Source: Streptomyces camponoticapitis
GTDB lineage: Bacteria > Actinomycetota > Actinomycetes > Streptomycetales > Streptomycetaceae
DNA: 64,000 nucleotides
Reading direction: 5' to 3'
Assembly (NCBI RefSeq): GCF_014646115.1
Contig: NZ_BMMV01000030.1
Coordinates: 30,631-94,630 of the forward strand
Both the position numbers and the translations under genes were made by a program. Shown in pieces: positions 57,973-64,000 of the stretch. The first letter of the stretch is position 1. Each line of letters opens with the position of its first letter. The notes under the pieces were generated by a model, which ran no database searches, was not told the origin of the DNA, and saw only the letters and a list, made by a program, of their open reading frames with translations.

Positions 57973-58815
57973 TCAGGCGGCCGGGCCGTTGATGTCGACG
58001 TCGACCTTGACGACCGCGTCCTTGATGGCCTTCTCCACGGCGGCCACGACGGCGGCGGTGTCGACGTCGGAGCCGACGAGCTGGGCGAGCTTGGCGATGG
58101 CCGCCGACTGCGCAGCCTCGGTCTGCGTGTTCGCGCGGACGCGCGCCTGGATGTCGCGCAGGACGGACAGCGCCTGCCAGTTGACGTTCGTCTTCACGTC
58201 GTCCGCGTCGGACGGTGCGGGGATCCCGTCGGTCTTCCAGACGGCGTTGAAGATGTCGGTCTTCGTGATGGCGGCCATGGGGTCTTCCTCCTCGGGGGTG
58301 GTGCTGCCGTTCGGTCGGGGTGCGCCCTTCTTGACCCACGCGTATAGCGGGCCTCCGGGGCAGGTGGTGGCGTAGCCGTCGCGGTGGCCGCCGAGCCAGT
58401 CGCCGGCGGGGCCCTTCTCGCGGCAGTATTCGATCGTGTCGCGGATCCCGTTGAGCTGCGGGTCGGTGGGCTGTGTGAGCCCCGACGAGCCGACGAGCGC
58501 GCACACCGCGTAGTCCTGATCGTTCAGGCTGGTGTTGCCGTTCGCGCTGTTGCGGCGCTTGAGGCCGCGGCCCTCGAACGAGTAGCCGTGGGTGCAGACG
58601 ACGAAGCTGTAGCCGATGTCGGACCAGCCGTTGCCGTCCATGTGGCTGTTCTGGAGCGAGCGGACGTATGCGGCGCACTTGTCGTGCGTGCGGTCGCTGT
58701 ACGCCGAGCCGAGGTAGTGGACCTTCACGCCCTTCCGTGCGCGGCCGTAGGGTGTGGCCCCGCTCGGTGTCCGGTAGGCGCGGGCGCCCCACTGGGCGCG
58801 GGTGACGAGCTTCAT
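57973..58815 (-). CDS. endolysin, N-acetylmuramoyl-L-alanine amidase
   Basis: 280 residues. The PGRP/amidase-2 domain (residues 1-160) begins LVTRAQWGARAYRTP and carries the zinc ligands His33, His144 (GGHRDG) and Cys152 (TCPGG). After a Pro/Glu linker, residues 185-280 form a helical tail (ITKTDIFNAVWKTDG, NVNWQALSVLRDIQA) typical of Streptomyces phage lysins and probably used for wall binding or assembly. There is no signal peptide, consistent with holin-dependent release. Confidence 0.92.
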   Translation of the reverse strand: MKLVTRAQWGARAYRTPSGATPYGRARKGVKVHYLGSAYSDRTHDKCAAYVRSLQNSHMDGNGWSDIGYSFVVCTHGYSFEGRGLKRRNSANGNTSLNDQDYAVCALVGSSGLTQPTDPQLNGIRDTIEYCREKGPAGDWLGGHRDGYATTCPGGPLYAWVKKGAPRPNGSTTPEEEDPMAAITKTDIFNAVWKTDGIPAPSDADDVKTNVNWQALSVLRDIQARVRANTQTEAAQSAAIAKLAQLVGSDVDTAAVVAAVEKAIKDAVVKVDVDINGPAA

Positions 58816-58878
58816 GAACCCTCCTCGGGCATGAAGGAAGCCCCGGCCGTCGGCTCGGGGCTCGGGATGCGGGGCGGG

Positions 58879-59256
58879 TTACGCGGGCGGGAGTTCCATC
58901 AACCCCGTCACCCACAGGTTCCCGGACGCGGCGACAACCGTGGCCGGCGACAGCGGGGTAGTGGACGTGCCCCGGTACAGGTAGATGCGGCTGGTCGCGA
59001 GGCCGACGGAGATGCCGCACCGGTAGGCGCGCGCGGCCAGGTACTCGTCCGGGGTGACCTGCACCGAGGAGACCTTCAGCGCGGTCGCGGCGTGCAGCAG
59101 CTCCAGCCGGTCCGCCAGTTGGTTCACGCCGGTGATCCCGGACGGGCTGTGGCCGGAGTCGTTCAGGATCTCCCAGCCCGAGCCGTCGTTGCGGAGGACG
59201 CAGGACAGGAGCGCGAGACGCGCGCCAGCTTCGGTGACCAGGATGTGGTGCGGCAT
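58879..59256 (-). CDS. phage structural or minor tail-region protein
   Basis: 125 residues with beta-rich character (LALLSCVLRNDGSGWEILNDSGHSP, LYRGTSTTPLSPATVVAASGNLWVTGL). It sits between the tail-fibre-like genes and the endolysin, the usual site for small tail-tip proteins. I do not recognise a family. Confidence 0.65.
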   Translation of the reverse strand: MPHHILVTEAGARLALLSCVLRNDGSGWEILNDSGHSPSGITGVNQLADRLELLHAATALKVSSVQVTPDEYLAARAYRCGISVGLATSRIYLYRGTSTTPLSPATVVAASGNLWVTGLMELPPA

Positions 59257-59287
59257 ACGGGCGAACTCCTTCGTGGGTGGACTGCGG

Positions 59288-59959
59288 TTACGGCGCGGGG
59301 CTCACGATCAGTTCACGCAGAGCAAAGGTGGCGGTGGCCCCGCTGAACGACGTCTTGTGGAGAAGGCGCGTGTTGTACGTGGAGCCGGGCGTGAGGCCCA
59401 CCAGAAGGTGGCTGACTCCGTGCCGTGAGAACGTGTTGCCGTAGTTGCTCGGGCCGAGCCCGTCGGAGGCATCCTCGATGATCGAGCCCGAGCCGGGGGT
59501 GTTGCCGGTGCGGGTCTGGGGGGCGATCAGGCAGCCGTTCGAAGCCGTCTCGTTGATCATGCGAGCCGACGTCTTGATCTCCACCCGCCCGGTCACCGGG
59601 GCCGTGAAAACGACCTGGCAGTGCGCGTAGGTGCCAGCCGAAGCGGTCGTGGTGTACGACGTCGACAGCACGTCATACGAGGACGACTGCTGGTCGGACA
59701 CGGAGTCCGTCACGCCGAGGGGCACCTGCCGCCACGCGGTCCCGTCGTACACGTACTTCTGATTGACGTCCCGCAGCCACACCTCCATCCCCTCCACCGG
59801 GGACGTCAGAGTCGCCGCCCTGGCCGAGGCGGACGCGAAGCTCATGTTGACCTTCGCGGCCAGCGCGTTCGCAAGAGCCGACGCCAGCGTTCCGGCGTCC
59901 GGCACATCCTGCAACGACGCGGCCATCACGTCCTGGTCGTACTGGTCTTCCGTGGGCAC
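59288..59959 (-). CDS. phage tail-fibre-like protein
   Basis: 223 residues. A helical N-terminus is followed by RAATLTSPVEGMEVWLRDVNQKYVYDGTAWRQV, a motif common in actinophage tail fibres and appendages. A beta-sandwich-like C-terminus (TGRVEIKTSARM, GSTYNTRLLHKTSFSG) could be a receptor-binding domain. The order in the late operon supports a host-recognition role. Confidence 0.75.
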   Translation of the reverse strand: MPTEDQYDQDVMAASLQDVPDAGTLASALANALAAKVNMSFASASARAATLTSPVEGMEVWLRDVNQKYVYDGTAWRQVPLGVTDSVSDQQSSSYDVLSTSYTTTASAGTYAHCQVVFTAPVTGRVEIKTSARMINETASNGCLIAPQTRTGNTPGSGSIIEDASDGLGPSNYGNTFSRHGVSHLLVGLTPGSTYNTRLLHKTSFSGATATFALRELIVSPAP

Positions 59960-59971
59960 ACGAGCCCCCTT

Positions 59972-60640
59972 CTAGGCAATCTGGTAGGTGAGGCTCATGC
60001 GGAGGATGTGACCCGACGCGAGAGTTGCCGGGGTGCTGGGCGACATGTTCGTGGCGTTCGCCGGCGTCGCTGCCGTGGGGAAAGTGACCGTGAACGTCGT
60101 CGCGTTCGCCGCGGCGTAGGTCTGCCCGATGTACGTGGACCCGGCCGTCAGCCGTGCGGTGCCGGTGTACTCCACCGTCTCGTTGGCCGACGGGAACGGC
60201 AGGCTGAAGCTGTAGTTGCCGGAGCCGAAGGTCGTGGTTGAACCAGGCACGATGCGCACCGACAGGTGGCACGTCTTGCCGTGCAGCACCCGGCGGCCGG
60301 ACCGGAGCCCGTTACCGAGCACCGGGTTGGTCGTGGCCGCCGTCCACGCGCTGGTGAACGCCACCCACTCGGGGTCGCCAGCAACGGAGAGCCGGCCGGG
60401 GGTGGTTGAATCCCCAGTCCCGTTCGTGTCCAGCCGGATCAAGTCGCCGACTGCGGGGTTCGAGTAGGCCTCCAAGCATCGGGCGATCGCCCCATCCACC
60501 GTGGTGACGGTGCCCGCGTCAACGGAGGCGACTGTCGCCTGCCGCCAGTCCCCGCGGCGCACGGCAGGGTCTGCCGCACTCTGCTCCACGGCCTGCTGGG
60601 CAACCATGTCGGCCAGTGCTCGCTCGATGGAGGAGGTCAC
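59972..60640 (-). CDS. phage tail protein
   Basis: 222 residues from a GTG that overlaps the upstream stop (GTGA). The N-terminal part (RRGDWRQATVASVDAGTVTTVDG, NPAVGDLIRLDTNGTGD) looks like a small OB or baseplate spike fold. The C-terminal 120 residues are Thr/Ser/Ala-rich beta structure. It follows the DUF5047-like hub protein and is probably part of the tail tip. Confidence 0.72.
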   Translation of the reverse strand: MTSSIERALADMVAQQAVEQSAADPAVRRGDWRQATVASVDAGTVTTVDGAIARCLEAYSNPAVGDLIRLDTNGTGDSTTPGRLSVAGDPEWVAFTSAWTAATTNPVLGNGLRSGRRVLHGKTCHLSVRIVPGSTTTFGSGNYSFSLPFPSANETVEYTGTARLTAGSTYIGQTYAAANATTFTVTFPTAATPANATNMSPSTPATLASGHILRMSLTYQIA

Positions 60641-61761
60641 GCATCCTCCTTCGCGGCGATCGTGCCGACCGGCATGCCGCCACCGGGTTCCAGTGGCACC
60701 GTGAACGACGCCACTTGGTGAAGCTCGCGCAGCCCGTCCGGATGGACAACGCGCAGCACGTCGCCCGGCTCCAATGCTGGATTCACCAGGGCGCTGAAGT
60801 CCCCCGTGGCGTTCGGCGCCCTGGCGGCGCGCAGCTTCAACTCGGCCGCCAGACGGCAAGCGCCGACGCTGGTCAGAGTGCTGGAGGAGTAGAACATGGG
60901 CCTGTGGCCGAATGGCCCGTCCCAGTACGTGGGCGAGCCGGGGTCGTCGTCTTTGACGAACGACTGCACCGGAGGCACTCCGTCGGCTGCGTTCTCTCCT
61001 CGGGCCAGAACTGCATTGAAGACGCCTGCAGCTGACATGCCGCGCTTGCCCTCGATGTAGACGCCCCCCTCGCCGGCGGCAACTGTCCATGCGGGTTGAG
61101 TTGACAGCAGGTCCGGCAGTTCGGCTACGACGAAAACGCCGTCCGCGTTGCAGAACGCTTCTGCGCCGGCCGCTGCTGCGACCTCCTGTACTGCGGCCCA
61201 CGGGTCACCTTCCACATCCCAAGTACGGGAGCCGATCGCCGTATCCGCGACGAGGAACATGACCTCGGCGTCCGGGATACTGCGAGCGATGAGCGCCGCG
61301 ATCGCGGAGTAGACGGTGCCCGTGGCCCGATACGGCTCAGTGAACCTGTCGTCCGCCACGACGCACTCCAGGCTCCGCCCGGTAAGAGTGACCGGCCCGA
61401 ACGTCGGATCGCCATCGACGCCATCGACGCGGAACACCCCAAGTGGCGCCAGCTCCTGTGTGCCGTCGCCGTAGTCGACGCCACGCGAGATTCGCAACCG
61501 AGCCCCGTAGGTCGCCAGCGAGTCTGTCGGAGTCGTCGGGATCATTGACACGTCGGGCGAGGCGACGGTGCACGTGCGCCGCGTCTGCTGCTTGCTGTCC
61601 ACGCTGACACTGCCACCGGTATGCCTGAGGGCGGCTACCGCGCCGTCCGTCCGGAAGAGGAGCACCTCGGTGATGACGCGATGAGGCTCGGCGAGACGGG
61701 GTAGGAAGCGGGCCGATACGGGGTACACGTCACCCCCCGATGCGGCGGTCGAGGAATACAT
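60637..61761 (-). CDS. DUF5047-like phage tail-hub protein
   Basis: 374 residues: VYPVSARFLPRLAEPHRVITEVLLFRT, LGVFRVDGVDGDPTFGPVTLTGRSLE and ALEPGDVLRVVHPDGLRELHQV match the DUF5047 family of actinophages, thought to be tail-tip or baseplate hub components. The start lies inside the 3' end of the upstream tail gene (32-bp overlap). Confidence 0.8.
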   Translation of the reverse strand: MYSSTAASGGDVYPVSARFLPRLAEPHRVITEVLLFRTDGAVAALRHTGGSVSVDSKQQTRRTCTVASPDVSMIPTTPTDSLATYGARLRISRGVDYGDGTQELAPLGVFRVDGVDGDPTFGPVTLTGRSLECVVADDRFTEPYRATGTVYSAIAALIARSIPDAEVMFLVADTAIGSRTWDVEGDPWAAVQEVAAAAGAEAFCNADGVFVVAELPDLLSTQPAWTVAAGEGGVYIEGKRGMSAAGVFNAVLARGENAADGVPPVQSFVKDDDPGSPTYWDGPFGHRPMFYSSSTLTSVGACRLAAELKLRAARAPNATGDFSALVNPALEPGDVLRVVHPDGLRELHQVASFTVPLEPGGGMPVGTIAAKEDA

Positions 61762-63967
61762 CTTCCCAGGTGGCGTAGGTCTCCAGGACCTCTTGCCAGG
61801 TGGCGAACTCCGACAGGATGTCCTGCCAGGTGCGGCCTGCCGATCCGTTGACGCCGGTGGTGACGGGCATGTCGGCCTCGGTCAGTGGCAGAGTCCAGGC
61901 CCGCCACGGGTCGTCGGCGTCCTCTTCGCTGCGTGCCTCGGTGATGCTGCCGACGCTGACGTACATGTCGGACACCCCCTTGCCGGGGGCGGCCTGCCAC
62001 AAGATGACGTTGCCTGAGTCGAGGAGCCAGTGCAGGGACGCGCGTTCCTCGTCTGTGCGCGTCCAGATCTGAAGGTCACCCTCCAGCCCGCTGCGCACCC
62101 CGGACAGAACGACGGCGTTCCTGCGCCCGGCGACCCGGTGCGTGGCCTGTTCGATGGGCCGCGACCATACGGGGGCGGTCTGCATCAGCACCCGGCAGTT
62201 CCGTTGCGGGTTGCCCGGATCTTTGAGCCACGCCTCGTCGGGGTCGTCGTGCGGGATCGTCACTGGGTCTGAGGTGCGGTTCTGGTGGGACAGGTCGGCC
62301 GGGTCGATGACCTCTACGTAGTAGTAGACGGGCGTGAGGAGCGGCGCCTCGTAGTCCTCGATGACCATCTGGTCGGATGTGATGACGACCGTGCCGTCGT
62401 ACAGTCCGTTCGGTCCGCGCACCAGCGTGCGGGTGCCGTCCGGGGTGATGCGGTAGATGAGGATGCCCCGGTCGAGCGTCAGCTCGCGCAAGGTGATCGT
62501 GATGCTGGCGGACGCCGGGATGACGTCCACTTCCATCAGGGGCTCTGCCTGCCAGAGTGCGACGGCGTCCAGGCGGATGGTCGAGTTGATGGCCCCTGCG
62601 GTGAGTGTGAGTTCGACGGCCGCCTGTGTCGCACCGGCCGGGGCGGTCTGGTCGCGGCTGAGCTTCCACCAGCCAGGCGACGGTGCGGCGCTTGCGCCGG
62701 TGCCGGTGGCGCCGAGGTCGGTGTCGGCGGCGTCGTACCAGCGGACTCCCCGGGTCGTCGTCCAGGATCCGGCGGCGACCTGCTCATAGAAGGAGAGCCG
62801 AAAGTCCTGGCCCTCGCTGCCCGAGGGAAGTGGGAACTTCGCGCTGCGGATGGTGCTGGCGGTGGCGGTGGCCGAGGTGACGGTCAGGCAGTAGCTGCCG
62901 TCCGCTGCTGCGGCGCCCCAGGGTGTGGAGCGGGCGATCGTCGCGACACCACTGGTCTTGGTCCACCCGGCGACGCCTTGCTCGAAGCTGGCGTCCGCAT
63001 ACCTCACGACGCTGCCCGCCTGGAAGCCGGGCGCGACCGTAACGACGACCTGCTCAACCCTCAAGATCTGTGCGGCCGTGGCGCCGTCCATGCCGACGGT
63101 GACGCCGCACGTGACCGCGCCCGCAGGGGCGATGGCGGACACGCGCTGCCGCTGATACCCGGTGCTCGCCGCGGCCAACTCACCGCGGGTCGCCGTCAGT
63201 TGCGTGTCCGTGGCGTCGTAGAACCGGATCTCGATCCAGGAATCGGAGCCGGTCGTGGGTGGCGACAGGTAGCAGTAGGCCGTGTACTCGATGCCTTCGG
63301 TGACGACCGGACGTTCCACTGTGCGGGCCGCCACATCCCCGTTTGCGATGGCGGTGACGGTGAGGATCGCGCCGCCGGAGTAGTACCAGGTGACCGGCCA
63401 CTGGACGGCGGGGGCCGCCCTGCCGACGGTCGCGTTCAGTTCGGACGTCCAGCCGGATGCGTCGATCTCGAAGCTCTCGGTGCCGAACGGCAGCAGATTG
63501 CCGGTCGAGCGGATCGGCAGCCCCAAGTAGACGTTCTCCCAAAGGTGGGTGACCGCCGCCCCGGCCGGGCTGGACGAGAGGACGACCTGCGCGCGTGCAG
63601 CGCCGACCGGCGCGGGGGCTGCCACGCCGACCCTGTGCAGCGACGCCGATGCCGACGCCGTGGTGAGCGACCAGGAGATAGACAGCTCGATGTTCGTGGG
63701 CGACAGCCACCGCAGACCGATCTTCTCCACGATCGAGCCCGAGGCGTCCGCGAAGGTCTGATACACGGTGCCGGGCGTGACGGCATAGGACGACACGGTG
63801 CGGGCCCGCATCTCCCCGGCCGCGACCGACTTGACGGTCAGGACCCCGTCGCCATTCCGGCCGCCGGTGCCCTTCGACAACGTGCAGTTCAGGAGCGGAG
63901 TCCAGCCCGAGGTGTTCGGGTCGATGGACTCCGTCACCTGCGACAGGAAGTTGCCGGGGATCGCCAC
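61730..63967 (-). CDS. large phage tail protein with three beta-sandwich repeats
   Basis: 745 residues. Three diverged modules of about 155 residues (roughly 5-160, 165-320 and 325-475) each contain a GW start, an LTVxxxA strand and a ARTV/IRSAKF-like segment, resembling carbohydrate-binding domains. The last 270 residues (LTLDRGILIYRITPDGTRTLV, PVYYYVEVIDPADL, ETYATWEDVF) look like a tail-tip domain. The GTG start overlaps a TAG (TAGTG) and has GGACGGAGG upstream. It probably binds cell-surface glycans. Confidence 0.78.
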   Translation of the reverse strand: MAIPGNFLSQVTESIDPNTSGWTPLLNCTLSKGTGGRNGDGVLTVKSVAAGEMRARTVSSYAVTPGTVYQTFADASGSIVEKIGLRWLSPTNIELSISWSLTTASASASLHRVGVAAPAPVGAARAQVVLSSSPAGAAVTHLWENVYLGLPIRSTGNLLPFGTESFEIDASGWTSELNATVGRAAPAVQWPVTWYYSGGAILTVTAIANGDVAARTVERPVVTEGIEYTAYCYLSPPTTGSDSWIEIRFYDATDTQLTATRGELAAASTGYQRQRVSAIAPAGAVTCGVTVGMDGATAAQILRVEQVVVTVAPGFQAGSVVRYADASFEQGVAGWTKTSGVATIARSTPWGAAAADGSYCLTVTSATATASTIRSAKFPLPSGSEGQDFRLSFYEQVAAGSWTTTRGVRWYDAADTDLGATGTGASAAPSPGWWKLSRDQTAPAGATQAAVELTLTAGAINSTIRLDAVALWQAEPLMEVDVIPASASITITLRELTLDRGILIYRITPDGTRTLVRGPNGLYDGTVVITSDQMVIEDYEAPLLTPVYYYVEVIDPADLSHQNRTSDPVTIPHDDPDEAWLKDPGNPQRNCRVLMQTAPVWSRPIEQATHRVAGRRNAVVLSGVRSGLEGDLQIWTRTDEERASLHWLLDSGNVILWQAAPGKGVSDMYVSVGSITEARSEEDADDPWRAWTLPLTEADMPVTTGVNGSAGRTWQDILSEFATWQEVLETYATWEDVFLDRRIGG

Positions 63968-64000
63968 TACAGCCTCCGTCCCGCACTGAGCGCCGTGGTG
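63967..64000 (-). CDS. 3' end of an upstream phage gene (partial)
   Basis: One minus frame ends ...TALSAGRRL followed by TAG at 63969-63967, overlapping the next gene's GTG. The tight packing suggests a real upstream tail gene, but only ten codons are visible. Confidence 0.4.
   Translation of the reverse strand, partial: TTALSAGRRL

Larger units (their letters stand above)
52146..64000. mobile_element. prophage, left part (continues beyond the window)
   Basis: From the attenuator to the right edge the genes are phage-like. A plus/minus control region (52598-54757) holds XRE and GntR regulators and small cassettes. A minus-strand block holds an endonuclease VII, a tyrosine integrase, a holin, an endolysin and tail proteins. 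The left end is placed near 52146-52200 because core chromosomal genes end with helD and its downstream attenuator, and because direct repeats of AGTCCAC (arm-type site?) lie at 52162-52179. Head, terminase and replication genes must lie to the right. The att core cannot be proved without the other end. Confidence 0.85.

Overview
The window is a high-GC actinobacterial chromosome segment, almost certainly Streptomyces. The evidence is GC-rich third codon positions, many GTG starts, leaderless promoters, an ssrA gene whose tag ends in ALAA, and a gene order that I recognise as the conserved Streptomyces core block running from pkaA/pkaB and prfB through ftsE-ftsX, smpB-ssrA and matAB to sigU-rsuA and a HelD-like helicase. 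Gene symbols come from motif and gene-order recognition only; no database search was run.

Layout. (1) 1-1580: decayed DNA, with a frameshifted alpha/beta-hydrolase remnant and two truncated genes (enoyl-CoA hydratase and HxlR regulator) abutting back to back. (2) 1645-3243: a TetR regulator and an SDR oxidoreductase, each preceded by the same palindromic operator. (3) 3580-19997: a cell-wall glycopolymer region with GT-B glycosyltransferases, two methyltransferases and three large proteins joining a GT2 domain (one of them weak) to a CDP-glycerol glycerophosphotransferase (TagF-like) domain. It is interrupted by rph, a rifamycin phosphotransferase with a textbook rifamycin-associated element (RAE). 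(4) 20136-23819: a sugar ABC importer (binding lipoprotein and two permeases) without its own ATPase. (5) 24141-32251: an FHA/FtsK-like ATPase divergent from two Ser/Thr kinases (pkaA, pkaB) and prfB. (6) 32575-37855: an LAETG sortase substrate with 23 TSEG repeats, a small zinc-ribbon membrane protein, ftsE, ftsX, an S41 protease, smpB and tmRNA. (7) 38153-43513: the matA/matB polysaccharide genes, an acyltransferase and a metallo-beta-lactamase-fold protein. (8) 43654-51919: a nitrate transporter, a HemD-OmpR fusion, a GNAT acetyltransferase, a CGNR regulator, an ECF sigma/anti-sigma pair and a HelD-like helicase.

(9) 51960-64000: downstream of helD lies a 14-residue leader peptide with four cysteines followed by a terminator, which has the layout of a cysteine-responsive attenuator. 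What follows is not a metabolic gene but a prophage that runs off the right edge. Its left part holds structured non-coding DNA, an XRE regulator with a TTA codon, a GntR regulator with repeated operators and small cassettes with look-alike terminators. Its minus-strand part holds, in transcription order, tail genes, a DUF5047-like protein, endolysin, holin, small membrane proteins, a tyrosine integrase and an endonuclease VII-type HNH protein. I infer that the phage inserted next to the attenuator and separated it from the gene it once controlled.

The strongest candidates for something undescribed are the orphaned Cys-leader attenuator and the adjacent phage RNA with mutually exclusive hairpins (52255-52460).
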